A DNA stretch of 64,000 nt from Flavobacterium crocinum (GCF_003122385.1 NZ_CP029255.1:3658001-3722000); one strand, 5' to 3'; numbered from the stretch's first letter, positions 1-9,091 are shown. A program made the numbers and translations. The notes: a model not told the origin generated them from the letters alone.

Positions 1-1616
1 ATGCTGAAGATGCTTACACGGTAAACGAACAAAATACAGAAGGTATTTTTACTTATACTAAAAAACTGAATGATGATTTTAGTTTAGATGCTCTTGCCGG
101 ATTCAATATCCGTAATCACAGCGATGCAAACAACTACCAAAAAGCGCCACGTTTAGCAGTACCGGATTTATATACTTTGACGAATTCAAGAGACCCTTTG
201 ACATCATCAAATACATTATCAAGATTGAGAGTATATAGTGCTTATGCTTCTGCACAATTAGGATACAAAAATTATGCGTATTTGAACGTAACAGCGCGTA
301 ACGATTGGTCATCTACATTACCAAGCAACAATCGTTCTTATTTTTATCCATCTATTAATGGAAGTTTAGTTTTGTCTGAGGTATTAAATCTAAAAAGCAA
401 TACACTTGATTTCTTAAAATTACGTGGTGGTTGGTCTGAAGTAGGTAATGATGCAGATCCGTATCAATTAGCAACAGTTTATAATTTCCAGACAGCATTT
501 GATGGAAATCCAATTCAAACTTCTTCACAAAGAAAATTGAATGAGAATTTAAAACCAGAAACTACACGTTCAACGGAGATTGGTTTAGAGGCTACTTTCT
601 GGAAAAACAGATTGCATTTTGATGTGGCTTATTATAACACAAACAGTTTTGACCAGATTTTGGAAATTAAAACTACAGCTTCAAGCGGATACAATTCACA
701 GTTAATCAACGCTGGAAAAGTAAACAACAGAGGTTTGGAAATTCAGTTGGATGGAACTCCAATTCAGACTGAAAACTTTAAGTGGAATATTGGAGCAAAT
801 TACTCCAGAAACAGAAGTAAGGTGGAGATTTTGGATTATGCAAAACAAATTCAAAACTATACAATTGGTACATCGGGAGGTGTTGATGTATTGGCATCTG
901 TAGGACAAGCTTATGGAGCTCTTTACGGAACAGCGTATTTACGTGATGCGAGCGGAAACATCGTAGTAGGATCAAATGGATTACCAAAAGCAGATCCAAC
1001 AAAGAAAGTTTTAGGGCATTATACTCCGGATTATTTAGCGGGTGTTACCAATACTTTGACATACAAAAATCTTGAATTATCAGTTTTGGTTGATGCTAGT
1101 GTAGGAGGAGAAATTTTCTCAGGAACCAACAGGACAGGAACTTATACAGGAGTATTGGCTTCAACGCTTCCGGGACGTGGTGCTGAAAATGGTGGTTTAA
1201 CTTACTATTTGGATGGTACAACAAAAACTCAGGTTCCAAACGGAACTACAGCATACGATGATGGTATGATTTTTAAAGGAGTTTATGAGAATGGAACTCC
1301 AAACACGACAATACTTAGTGCTCAGGAATATTATAAAGCATCATACAACATTAGCGAAGCTTATATTTACAGTTCCACTTTTGTGAAAATGAGAGAAATT
1401 AAACTGGCTTACAATTTCAATAAGTCATTTGCCAGAAAACTGGGATTAGAAGGAGCAAGTATTACTGCTGTTGGCCGTAACTTATTCTTTATCTACAAAG
1501 ATGCGCCAAATATTGACCCTGAAACGGCTTTCAATACTGGAAATGCACAAGGTTTGGAAAGTTTATCTCTTCCAACAACAAGAAATTTCAGTCTTAATGT
1601 TAATCTTAAATTCTAA
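1..1616 (+). CDS. SusC/RagA-family TonB-dependent receptor, 3' part only
   Basis: An open frame runs from base 3 to the stop at 1616, so the 5' end of the gene lies left of the window; an internal ATG at 177 is not the start. The visible part is the C-terminal beta-barrel of a SusC-type outer-membrane TonB-dependent transporter. It has the repeated aromatic, Gly/Asn-rich strands and the run ARNDWSSTLP near the start, which is typical of the family, and it ends in a barrel-terminal strand with an aromatic last residue (NLKF). SusC proteins import glycans or peptides using TonB energy and work with a SusD lipoprotein, which here follows after 12 bases. The substrate cannot be told from the barrel part alone. 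Confidence 0.93.
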   Translation, partial: AEDAYTVNEQNTEGIFTYTKKLNDDFSLDALAGFNIRNHSDANNYQKAPRLAVPDLYTLTNSRDPLTSSNTLSRLRVYSAYASAQLGYKNYAYLNVTARNDWSSTLPSNNRSYFYPSINGSLVLSEVLNLKSNTLDFLKLRGGWSEVGNDADPYQLATVYNFQTAFDGNPIQTSSQRKLNENLKPETTRSTEIGLEATFWKNRLHFDVAYYNTNSFDQILEIKTTASSGYNSQLINAGKVNNRGLEIQLDGTPIQTENFKWNIGANYSRNRSKVEILDYAKQIQNYTIGTSGGVDVLASVGQAYGALYGTAYLRDASGNIVVGSNGLPKADPTKKVLGHYTPDYLAGVTNTLTYKNLELSVLVDASVGGEIFSGTNRTGTYTGVLASTLPGRGAENGGLTYYLDGTTKTQVPNGTTAYDDGMIFKGVYENGTPNTTILSAQEYYKASYNISEAYIYSSTFVKMREIKLAYNFNKSFARKLGLEGASITAVGRNLFFIYKDAPNIDPETAFNTGNAQGLESLSLPTTRNFSLNVNLKF

Positions 1617-1628
1617 AAACTCGAAATC

Positions 1629-3053
1629 ATGCTAAAAAAGCTATCATATATAATCTTATTTGGATTGACACTGACCTCGTGCAGTGATACTTTGGATGAT
1701 ATCAATAAAAATCCAAATGCAACCGAAACACCATTGGCGCCTTATTTGTTAACAGGAAGTTTAAAACAAGGAGCTGACTTATACTGGGGTTCAGATAATA
1801 ATTTTAACTCCTCTTTGTTATTCGTACAGCATTGGGCTAAAATCCAATATACGGAACCGGACAGATACGATGTTTCAAACACTTCATTCACTTCTTTGTG
1901 GAATACAGGTTACGCAACCTTAATTACAGATTTGAATACAATTATCAATTTTCCGGACGCACAGGCGAATTCAAACTACAAAGGGATTGCTTTAACGCTT
2001 CGTTCATGGACATTTTTATTGTTGACAGACGCTTACGGAAGTATTCCGTATAAAGAAGCAGGACAAAAAGTAACACCAGCCTATAATACTCAAAAAGAAA
2101 TATATACGGGTTTACTTGAAGATTTAGCAAAAGCGCAGTCTTTATTAGGTACAACAAACGGAACTGTAACAGGAGATTTGGTTTACAAAGGAGATATTGC
2201 AAAATGGAAAAGATTCGTGAATTCACTTCGTCTTAGAATTGCTTTACGAATTTCAGATAAAGAACCGGTATTGGCGAAACAGGCAGCTATTGATGCAACG
2301 AGTGATTCAGCCGGAGTTTTGAGTAGTAATAACGATACTTTTAAGTTTACCTATATTGCTTCGCCTCAGCAAAATCCGGCTTCGGCATGGTTTGAAACTC
2401 GTGATGATTTCCGTATTTCAAAAACAATGGTAGATAAATTAAAAGAGTTTTCAGATCCGCGTTTACCGGTTTATGCGCAATTGCCGTCAGATGCAAGTGT
2501 TGGTACCTATGTTGGAGGTGGTAATGGATTATCAAACAATGATGCTAACAATCAGGGTTTTGCTAAAACATCGAAACCTGGAACTTATTTCCTTACTTCG
2601 ACATCACCTGCTGTAATTTATTCTTATTCTGAAGTATTGTTTAATCTTGCTGAAGCAGCTGCTCGCGGATTTATTTCCGGAGATGCAGAGACACTTTATA
2701 AAAATGCCATTACAGCATCATTCAATCAATTTGGAATTACTGATGCAACAGTAATTTCGAACTACCTGAATCAGACAAGTGTAAAATACGATGCATCCAA
2801 TTATGCTAAATCTATTGGTACACAAAAATGGATTGCATTCTTCGGACAAGGTTTGGATGCTTTTACAGAATGGAGAAGATTAGATTTCCCGGTTTTGACA
2901 GCTGGACCTAATACCGTTTTGGACGGAAAAATACCATCTCGCTTTTTCTATCCGGGAACAGAACAGTCATTAAATGGAGTTAACTACCAAAATGCACTAA
3001 CGGATCAGGGAAAAGATTTGCTGACAACAAAATTATGGTTTGATGCCAAATAA
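1629..3053 (+). CDS. SusD/RagB-family outer-membrane nutrient-binding lipoprotein
   Basis: This 474-residue protein starts with a lipoprotein signal (MLKKLSYIILFGLTLTSCSD) whose lipobox cysteine is residue 18. It belongs to the SusD-like helical (TPR-rich) nutrient-binding family and appears closer to the SusD_2 type, with an NKNPN stretch after the lipid anchor and a C-terminal TEWRRLDFP element typical of the family. It forms the lid of the SusC barrel encoded 12 bases upstream and captures the ligand at the cell surface. The two genes are cotranscribed and a strong hairpin follows 61 bases after the stop. No enzyme gene accompanies the pair on the right, so the ligand is unknown. Confidence 0.93.
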   Translation: MLKKLSYIILFGLTLTSCSDTLDDINKNPNATETPLAPYLLTGSLKQGADLYWGSDNNFNSSLLFVQHWAKIQYTEPDRYDVSNTSFTSLWNTGYATLITDLNTIINFPDAQANSNYKGIALTLRSWTFLLLTDAYGSIPYKEAGQKVTPAYNTQKEIYTGLLEDLAKAQSLLGTTNGTVTGDLVYKGDIAKWKRFVNSLRLRIALRISDKEPVLAKQAAIDATSDSAGVLSSNNDTFKFTYIASPQQNPASAWFETRDDFRISKTMVDKLKEFSDPRLPVYAQLPSDASVGTYVGGGNGLSNNDANNQGFAKTSKPGTYFLTSTSPAVIYSYSEVLFNLAEAAARGFISGDAETLYKNAITASFNQFGITDATVISNYLNQTSVKYDASNYAKSIGTQKWIAFFGQGLDAFTEWRRLDFPVLTAGPNTVLDGKIPSRFFYPGTEQSLNGVNYQNALTDQGKDLLTTKLWFDAK

Positions 3054-3114
3054 TCGGTTTTTTGTTTTTTCGCTAGAATAAAAATTGATTTTAAAAGAAA
3101 GAAAAATCTTAGTC

Positions 3115-3150
3115 AATAACCCCGTATCGCCCTAATGATACGGGGTTATT
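3115..3150 (+). terminator. Intrinsic terminator after the first susCD pair
   Basis: A perfect 14-bp stem (AATAACCCCGTATC at 3115-3128 with its complement at 3137-3150) closes an 8-base loop and runs into T-rich sequence. It ends the susC/susD transcript before the histidine kinase promoter. Confidence 0.85.
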
Positions 3151-3163
3151 TATTTCTAATTTG

Positions 3164-3171
3164 TATATTTG
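3164..3171 (+). promoter_or_regulatory. Putative -7 promoter box for the histidine kinase
   Basis: TATATTTG matches the Bacteroidota -7 consensus TAnnTTTG. It lies 31 bases before the ATG at 3203 and immediately after the upstream terminator, so the kinase probably has its own promoter. No clear TTG -33 element is seen at the usual spacing. Confidence 0.45.
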
Positions 3172-3202
3172 CGATGGAATAAAAAATATTCTAAGTATAT
3201 AA

Positions 3203-4576
3203 ATGCACAAATTAGTACCTCTGGATCCCAAAACCATTTTTCTTCTTTATTTCTGGGGGAATTTGTTTGTGTGCATTCTTATTTTCAGTTATTCCTTATC
3301 GTATGCTTCGACAGAAAACAGAAAAAAATTAAATACGTTTGGATTTGGAAAAATATTGCTGACGTTAGGCTGGGTATTTATTTTTTTAAGAAACATAGTT
3401 CCGGATTTTATTTCTATCAATTTAGGTAATACAGTTATTCTTTTAGGATGCTGTTATGAAACGATAGCCATAATCTCAATGAACAAAACCAAGTTTAACA
3501 AACGGTATAGGATTCAAACCGGTTTAACAATTACAGCTATACTGGCTTTTAATATTGTCACATTTTCAGGAGGCACAATTAGTACCCGCATTATCATTAT
3601 GTCTCTTGGAATATTTGCGATTTACCTGCCTCCAACAATTGGATATTTTAGAGAAAAAGCAACCAATTTGTTCCGTATATTTTATCTTCTTTGTTATGTT
3701 TCTTTCGAGATTTTAATTTTTATGAGAGCGGTTTATACTTATGTTTTTCCGCAAAAGAATTTCTTCAGGCAGAGTGCTTTTGATAGTTTATACAGTATTG
3801 GCTTGTTTTTACTGACTCTTATTGGAACAATTGGATTTTTATTATTGGTGAAAGAAAAACAAGATCTCAAAATACAGAAATTACTAAAAGACAAGAATTT
3901 ATTCTTTTCTATAATTGCCCATGATTTAAAAGGACCATTAGGTTCATCACTTGCCTTGTCAGAAATTCTATCTCAGGAGATCGATACTTACAGTCGGGAA
4001 GAAATTAAGGAAATTACAGAATTGCTTCATGACTCCAATAAAAACATTTATAAACTACTAGAGAACCTATTGAACTGGTCCAGAATGCAGACCGGAATGA
4101 TCGAATACAATCCGAAAATGACAGAATTAAACAGTCTGATCGAGGAAAATGTAAAACTTAATAAAAATACGGCATTAAATAAAAACATCGATTTAAGATT
4201 CGAATCAACAGAAATTATCAGTGCAATGCTGGATAAAGATATGATTGATACTGTTCTAAGAAACCTTTTAACCAATGCCATTAAATTTACAGAACAGCAG
4301 GGCGAAATTGTAGTCAGTCTTCAGAAAGTAAACAAAAAAGCAGAAGTATCCATCAGAGATAACGGAATCGGAATTCCTCTTAACATACAGGAAAAGCTTT
4401 TTAAAATCAATGAAAAAGTAATCCAGAAAGGAACAGAAAACGAAATAGGAAACGGCTTAGGATTACTGCTTTGCCACGAATTTATAAAGAAACACCACGG
4501 GGAAATCTGGGCAGAAAGTAAACTGGGAATAGGAAGTACTTTTAAGTTTATATTGCCTTTAGAAAATAGAGAATAG
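3203..4576 (+). CDS. Membrane-bound sensor histidine kinase
   Basis: This 457-residue protein has an N-terminal half of about six or seven hydrophobic segments (roughly residues 8-215), a short linker, then a HisKA dimerisation domain with the H-box FSIIAHDLKGPL; the phospho-accepting histidine is residue 240. A GHKL ATPase domain follows with N box NLLTNAIKFT, G1 box DNGIGIP and G2 box GNGLGLLL. The sensor is a multi-span membrane module with no periplasmic domain of note, so it may sense a membrane-linked signal or a quinone-like ligand. No response regulator is encoded next to it, so it is an orphan kinase. It follows the susCD terminator and has a TAnnTTTG box 31 bases upstream of its ATG. 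Confidence 0.93.
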   Translation: MHKLVPLDPKTIFLLYFWGNLFVCILIFSYSLSYASTENRKKLNTFGFGKILLTLGWVFIFLRNIVPDFISINLGNTVILLGCCYETIAIISMNKTKFNKRYRIQTGLTITAILAFNIVTFSGGTISTRIIIMSLGIFAIYLPPTIGYFREKATNLFRIFYLLCYVSFEILIFMRAVYTYVFPQKNFFRQSAFDSLYSIGLFLLTLIGTIGFLLLVKEKQDLKIQKLLKDKNLFFSIIAHDLKGPLGSSLALSEILSQEIDTYSREEIKEITELLHDSNKNIYKLLENLLNWSRMQTGMIEYNPKMTELNSLIEENVKLNKNTALNKNIDLRFESTEIISAMLDKDMIDTVLRNLLTNAIKFTEQQGEIVVSLQKVNKKAEVSIRDNGIGIPLNIQEKLFKINEKVIQKGTENEIGNGLGLLLCHEFIKKHHGEIWAESKLGIGSTFKFILPLENRE

Positions 4577-4596
4577 AAGCTAGTTTATACTTTTTT

Positions 4597-4670
4597 GTTT
4601 CAAGCAGATTTATGGCAGATCTGCGATTATCTGCTGAAATCTTTTTAAATCTGCGTGAAACAATTTTTTA
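4597..4670 (+). terminator. Nested hairpin terminator / REP-like repeat after the histidine kinase
   Basis: The outer arms GTTTCAAGCAGATTT (4597-4611) and AAATCTGCGTGAAAC (4647-4661) pair with a single mismatch. An inner pair GCAGAT/ATCTGC lies at 4615-4620 and 4629-4634. A T-run (4664-4669) follows on the plus strand, as in an intrinsic terminator. The nested ATCTGC motifs look like a dispersed intergenic repeat. Confidence 0.6.
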
Positions 4671-4682
4671 CAGCATTCTAAA

Positions 4683-5300
4683 TTAAAGATAAATCTGCTG
4701 TATAAACTCTTCCGTAGAAGAAAGTACATGTCCATAATTAGGAAAATTAGTTTCGACGGTTGCCTTAATTTCTTCCCAGTTAAAAGCACCGATTCCATCT
4801 TTAATTAAAGTCACGTGATAACCTAATTCAACGCCAAATCTTGCTGTAGAATCGATACAGGTATTAGCTCTCATTCCCGCCAAAACGATCTGATCAATAT
4901 TATGTTGTCTTAAAAGAAAATCCAGATCGGTATTGGCAAATCCGCTGGCAGTCCAGTGATTTTGAGCAAGAAGATCACCTTCCTGCATCATTAAATCAGG
5001 ATGAAATTCGGCACCCCAGGAACCTTTTTCAAACAAGGTAATATTCTTGCTTCCTGAGTGCGACGGAGCCATAAATTTCCAGTTTAAGTAATCATCTTTC
5101 TGCGTATGTCGATGCGGAGCATATACAATTAGTATTTTCTTTTTCCTTGCTGCAGCCAGCAGCTTTTTGATATTTTGAACTACTCCGTTTCCCTCAACGG
5201 TTTCCTGGGTTACAGGATATAATTTTCCTCCTTCAGAAAGAAAATCATTAAAAGGATCGATTAATACAATCGCTGTTTTTTGAAGTTGATACAAGCTCAT
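4683..5300 (-). CDS. Isochorismatase-like cysteine hydrolase
   Basis: This 205-residue protein has the alpha/beta fold of the isochorismatase/nicotinamidase superfamily. The catalytic aspartate is D15 in VLIDPFNDF and the nucleophilic cysteine is C148 in GMRANTCIDSTARFG. The lysine that completes the triad in most members, usually in a KxxxSAF-type motif, is not seen: the equivalent run here is NHWTASGF, with a histidine (H115) near the expected place. It may therefore be a divergent hydrolase or have a reorganised site. Members split amides or vinyl ethers, but the substrate cannot be predicted. It is divergent from the hydrolase at 5655 and stands alone. Confidence 0.85.
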   Translation of the reverse strand: MSLYQLQKTAIVLIDPFNDFLSEGGKLYPVTQETVEGNGVVQNIKKLLAAARKKKILIVYAPHRHTQKDDYLNWKFMAPSHSGSKNITLFEKGSWGAEFHPDLMMQEGDLLAQNHWTASGFANTDLDFLLRQHNIDQIVLAGMRANTCIDSTARFGVELGYHVTLIKDGIGAFNWEEIKATVETNFPNYGHVLSSTEEFIQQIYL

Positions 5301-5654
5301 AATGCTAAAGATTTAATTTGTTTCAAAATGGATTCTAATAATATGCCAGTCCCTTTTTTCTTTATCTGCTTAGGTTTTTTGAACTCGTGATAAAAATTAT
5401 CTGCGATATATGATGAATTTGCGAAATATAGTGAATATGATAATCAGTTTTGATTGTATTTTACTGATATTTAGTAAATTAGTTGTTTAGCACGCTTCTT
5501 GTATTTTATTTTTCACTATCAGATCGGCTAAAATAAAGCGTGTTTTTTTCTTAAAAATAATTCACGTCTTCCAAATTTGATTTTCGATACAGTTTAATAA
5601 AACTGGATTATACTATGATTATAAAAAGCTGTTTACTAATTAAATATCAATTTT
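5301..5654. other. 354-bp divergent intergenic region
   Basis: This spacer separates the divergent isochorismatase-like and alpha/beta hydrolase genes and must hold both promoters. Its only clear structure is a hairpin at 5491-5549: CACGCTT pairs with AAGCGTG, ATTTTA with TAAAAT inside, and a T-run follows on the plus strand. No protein-coding frame is convincing. Confidence 0.5.
5491..5549 (+). terminator. Candidate terminator/attenuator upstream of the hydrolase gene
   Basis: CACGCTT (5491-5497) pairs with AAGCGTG (5536-5542), with an inner ATTTTA/TAAAAT pair, and TTTTTTT follows. It is a plus-strand terminator shape about 105 bases upstream of the 5655 start in a divergent spacer. It must therefore end a small transcript or act as a leader attenuator. 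Confidence 0.4.
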
Positions 5655-6425
5655 ATGACAAAATCAAAATCTATTATTCTTGTTCACGGAAACTTTGTAA
5701 ACGATGTCAGTTGGGCAAAGTGGAAAGAACGATATGAACAGAAAGGCTATACGGTTTACACGCCTGCCAATCCTGGTCACGAAGGAAATCCTTCAGATTT
5801 AAGAAAAACAGTTCACCCTGATCTTACTAAAACCGGTTTTATTGATGTAGTAAATAATATCGCAAAACTAGCTGACAGCCTTCCTGAAAAACCGCTTATT
5901 ATTGGACATTCGATGGCAGGAATGGCGGCAATGAAGCTATTAGAACTAAACAAAGCAGCAGCAGCAGTAAGTATTGATGGTGCGCCACCCAAAAATGTAT
6001 TTCCACCTTTTGCAACATTAAAATCGGTGCTTCCTGCTTTCGGATTCTTTTCTTCTAGTAAATATTTCATGGGAAGTCGCGAATGGTATGACAAATGCTT
6101 TTTTAACACCTTGCAACATAGAGACAGAGCCAAAGCATTTGATACTATTGCCGTACCCGAAAGTTATAAAGTGAGTCGCGAATTGGTTTTAAACTCTTTT
6201 TCGAATATTGACTTCAGAAAACCGCACAAACCAATTTTATTTATTGGAGGCGCCAGCGATGCTATTTTTCCGGCATCACTTACAACAACACTGGCTCGAA
6301 AATACAAAGACAAAAACAGTCAGGTAGACTTGAAAATTTTCCCTGGTAAAAGTCACTTTATCTGCGGTGAACCGGGGTGGGAAGCAGTAGCAGATTATAT
6401 TTTAGAATGGTATGAAAATCTATAG
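5655..6425 (+). CDS. Alpha/beta hydrolase
   Basis: This 256-residue cytoplasmic protein has an alpha/beta-hydrolase fold. The oxyanion-region HG motif is at LVHGNF near the N-terminus, the nucleophile elbow is GHSMAG with S86, and the likely catalytic histidine is H234 in GKSHF. There is no signal peptide. It is followed after 22 bases by a second alpha/beta hydrolase of a different subfamily, and the two are probably cotranscribed. Close relatives are annotated only as hydrolases or esterases, so the substrate is unknown. Confidence 0.88.
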   Translation: MTKSKSIILVHGNFVNDVSWAKWKERYEQKGYTVYTPANPGHEGNPSDLRKTVHPDLTKTGFIDVVNNIAKLADSLPEKPLIIGHSMAGMAAMKLLELNKAAAAVSIDGAPPKNVFPPFATLKSVLPAFGFFSSSKYFMGSREWYDKCFFNTLQHRDRAKAFDTIAVPESYKVSRELVLNSFSNIDFRKPHKPILFIGGASDAIFPASLTTTLARKYKDKNSQVDLKIFPGKSHFICGEPGWEAVADYILEWYENL

Positions 6426-6447
6426 TAACAATTAAAAAGAAATAAAA

Positions 6448-7266
6448 ATGGCTAAAATTAAAGTAAAAGACGGAACAGAGATTTATTACAAAGACTGGGG
6501 TACAGGTACACCGATTTTTTTTCATCACGGCTGGCCTTTGTCGGCAGATGACTGGGACGCACAAATGTTATTTTTCCTGGATAAAGGATTTAGAGTTATT
6601 GCACATGACAGAAGAGGTCACGGAAGATCTACTCAGACTTATACAGGAAATGAAATGGACACATACGCAGCAGATGTTGCAGAATTGACCGAATTTTTAG
6701 ACTTGAAAGATGCTATACATATTGGACATTCAACAGGAGGCGGAGAAGCGATTCATTATGCTGCAAAATATGGTAAAGGCCGTGTTTCAAAAGTAATCCT
6801 GATTAGTGCTGTAACTCCATACATGATTAAAGATGCTAATAATCCGGAAGGAGTTCCAATCGAAGTTTTTGATGATATTCGTTTTAATACCGCAAATAAC
6901 CGACAGCAGTTTTATCAGGATATTACTTTTCCGTTTTATGGTTACAACAGGGAAGGAGCCAATATCAAAAAAGGAATTCAGGACAATTGGTGGCGCCAGG
7001 GAATGAATGGAGGAATTAAAGCGCATTACGATTGTATAAAAGCATTCTCTGAAACCGATTTTACCGAAGATTTAAAAAGTGTTGATTTTCCCGTATTGAT
7101 ACTTCACGGAGAAGACGATCAAATTGTGCCTTATAATGTAACGGCATTGCGGGCAATAAAACTCTTAAAGAACGGAAAAATAATTACATATCCAGGGCTT
7201 TGCCACGGTATTCCAACAACTGATGCAGATCGAGTAAACGCCGATATTTTGGATTTTATTAAGTAA
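6448..7266 (+). CDS. Alpha/beta hydrolase, cofactor-free chloroperoxidase/arylesterase type
   Basis: This 272-residue protein matches the length and motifs of bacterial non-heme haloperoxidases and arylesterases: FHHGWPLSADDWD near residues 25-37, DRRGHGRS at 54-61, the nucleophile elbow GHSTGG with S95, ILHGEDDQIVP carrying the acid, and GLCHGIP carrying the base histidine. In this family the physiological reaction is usually ester or lactone hydrolysis; halogenation through peracid is a side activity. It lies 22 bases behind another alpha/beta hydrolase and is followed by a terminator at 7304-7330, so the two form a small operon. Confidence 0.9.
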   Translation: MAKIKVKDGTEIYYKDWGTGTPIFFHHGWPLSADDWDAQMLFFLDKGFRVIAHDRRGHGRSTQTYTGNEMDTYAADVAELTEFLDLKDAIHIGHSTGGGEAIHYAAKYGKGRVSKVILISAVTPYMIKDANNPEGVPIEVFDDIRFNTANNRQQFYQDITFPFYGYNREGANIKKGIQDNWWRQGMNGGIKAHYDCIKAFSETDFTEDLKSVDFPVLILHGEDDQIVPYNVTALRAIKLLKNGKIITYPGLCHGIPTTDADRVNADILDFIK

Positions 7267-7303
7267 TTTGAAATAGTAAAATTACTTTTAGATAAAAAAT
7301 AAT

Positions 7304-7330
7304 AAGCTGTCTAAAAAGGGCAGCTTTTTT
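7304..7330 (+). terminator. Intrinsic terminator after the hydrolase pair
   Basis: AAGCTGTC (7304-7311) pairs with GGCAGCTT (7319-7326) with one G-U pair, and a six-T run follows (7325-7330). It ends the two-gene hydrolase transcript. Confidence 0.8.
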
Positions 7331-7334
7331 ATTA

Positions 7335-7492
7335 GCTTCGGAGAAGCGCAATATTTATAGAATCGTATTAGTATCGACAGCAAAGCTCCAACGGAGCGAC
7401 ATATTTTTTCAATTTTTATTATATGTCGCTCCGCTGGAGCTTTATATTGTAAAATTCTATTTTTTGTTATAAATATCGCGCTTCTCCGAAGC
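7335..7492. repeat. Nested double palindrome, REP/MITE-like intergenic element
   Basis: Two inverted repeats sit one inside the other. The outer 25-nt arms (7335-7359 and 7468-7492, beginning GCTTCGGAGAAGCGC) match at 24 positions. The inner 23-nt arms (7382-7404 and 7421-7443, containing CTCCAACGGAG or CTCCAGCGGAG) match at 22 positions. Each arm has its own small dyad. Both mismatches (7350/7477 and 7391/7434) are A-C on the plus-strand RNA but U-G on the minus-strand RNA, so a minus-strand transcript folds without a mispair. A T-run follows the right arm on the plus strand. Confidence 0.75.
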
Positions 7493-7530
7493 GTTTTTTT
7501 TCTAATACTTTTGATGAAAGCTCTTTGTTT

Positions 7531-8994
7531 TTACAGGTTTTTATCTTTTAAAGCCTGAGGATATTTATTGCTCGTATGTACAATCATTTCTCCAAATAAA
7601 GTATTGGCCCAGGCAAACCATTTTCGGGTAAATTTGGTTACATCGTCTTTATGAAAAGATTCGTGCATAAATCCCGTATCAGCATTGGTTTTAATCAAAG
7701 TACTGATACAGTTTTTAATTTCTGTTTCATCAATACTGGTAATGGCTCTTAAAACAATACTCATGGGCCAGATGGTATCTACACCTGTATGCGGGCCTCC
7801 AATACCTTCTCCGGCTTTTCCTCTATAGAAAAACGGATTATTTTCAGACAAAACAACTTTTCTGGTATTAAGATATAATGGATCATCCGGAGCAATTGTA
7901 CCCAAATAAGGAAGTGATAATAAAGACGGAACATTGGCATCGTCCATCATATGAAAACTTCCGTAACCATTTACTTCGAAAGCAATAATTTTTCCAAATT
8001 GCGGATGATTTATAATTCCGTGTTCGTTTAATCCTTTTTGAACCTGCTCTCTAAGTTCTTTCGCCTGATTAACAATGTCGTTGTCTTTTAAAGCCGGAAG
8101 TGAGAAAATCTCAATCAGATAACCTAATATTTCAATCGCAAACATATTACTTGGAATCAGATAGCCAAAAAGCGTAGAATCGTCACTTGGTCTGAAAGTC
8201 GAAACAATTAATCCGCACGGTTTGACAGGATATCCGTAACCCGACAAGGGAACGCCGTCTGTAGCCCATGCCGTTTGGCGCTGAAAGCTGTAAGGTCCTC
8301 CTTTGCCATCCATACGTTGTTGTTCTTTGAACGTTTTTAGCACGAGTTTCATGGCTTCTTTCCAATGGCTGTCAAACATAGAAATATCTCCGGTTTCTTT
8401 CCAATAACCATGAGCCAGACGAACAGGATAACACAAACTGTCGATTTCCCATTTTCGTTCATGAATTCCGGGTTTCATGTCTGTTAAATCATTTTTCCAT
8501 TCACTTTCCTTATTGAAATCTTTGTAAAATGCATTAGCATAAGGATCTAAAATGATGCATTTTGCCTGACGATTTATAACACCTTTTACCAATTCGGCCA
8601 GTTTTGGATCTTGTTTTACAAAAGGAATATAAGGCCAAATCTGCGCGGTACTGTCTCGAAGCCACATCGCGTCGATATCTCCCGTGATTACATACGTATC
8701 AGGTTTACCGTCTATTACTTCAAATTCCACTGTAGTGTCGAGTGTATTTGGAAAACAGTTTTCAAAAATCCACGCCAGTTCCGGATTTACAATTTGTTTT
8801 TTAACTTTTACGATAGCAGCCTCAATTGCTTTACTGGTAAATTTACGTTCGGCCAAAGGTGGTCTCTGGGATACAAAATCCTTTAAAGGAAATTCAAAAG
8901 CATCGGAATTAAATCCAAAAGCTTCTGACTGAATAGCCAATAAACCCGCCGAAAAGATGCCGGCATTTTTGATAAATTTTCTGCGAGACTGCAT
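7531..8994 (-). CDS. GH125 exo-alpha-1,6-mannosidase-like glycoside hydrolase, Tat-exported
   Basis: This 487-residue protein belongs to glycoside hydrolase family 125, metal-independent exo-alpha-mannosidases with an (alpha/alpha)6 barrel that act on alpha-1,6-mannosides. Family hallmarks include GDIDAMWLRDSTAQIWPY (about residues 104-121), a central YSFQRQTAWATDGVP run and GGPHTGVDTIWPMSI. The N-terminus reads SRRKFIKNAG followed by a hydrophobic stretch, a twin-arginine signal, so the folded enzyme is probably exported to the periplasm. It is not in an operon with the susCD pair on the left. The spacer upstream holds a perfect 16-bp dyad that could be its operator. Its 3' side faces the nested palindrome at 7335-7492. 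Confidence 0.92.
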   Translation of the reverse strand: MQSRRKFIKNAGIFSAGLLAIQSEAFGFNSDAFEFPLKDFVSQRPPLAERKFTSKAIEAAIVKVKKQIVNPELAWIFENCFPNTLDTTVEFEVIDGKPDTYVITGDIDAMWLRDSTAQIWPYIPFVKQDPKLAELVKGVINRQAKCIILDPYANAFYKDFNKESEWKNDLTDMKPGIHERKWEIDSLCYPVRLAHGYWKETGDISMFDSHWKEAMKLVLKTFKEQQRMDGKGGPYSFQRQTAWATDGVPLSGYGYPVKPCGLIVSTFRPSDDSTLFGYLIPSNMFAIEILGYLIEIFSLPALKDNDIVNQAKELREQVQKGLNEHGIINHPQFGKIIAFEVNGYGSFHMMDDANVPSLLSLPYLGTIAPDDPLYLNTRKVVLSENNPFFYRGKAGEGIGGPHTGVDTIWPMSIVLRAITSIDETEIKNCISTLIKTNADTGFMHESFHKDDVTKFTRKWFAWANTLFGEMIVHTSNKYPQALKDKNL

Positions 8995-9091
8995 ATTTTT
9001 TGTTTTAGAAATGGTTTAGTATAGTTTAAAGATAATCGAAACTTAATTACACTAAATAAATAATCTTTTTCTTCATTTTATTTAAAATTAG

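Noticed and set aside
7304..7500. CRISPR-like or insertion-sequence origin of the palindromic stretch
   Set aside because: No spacer series, no transposase and no flanking target duplication seen; a nested palindrome explains it.
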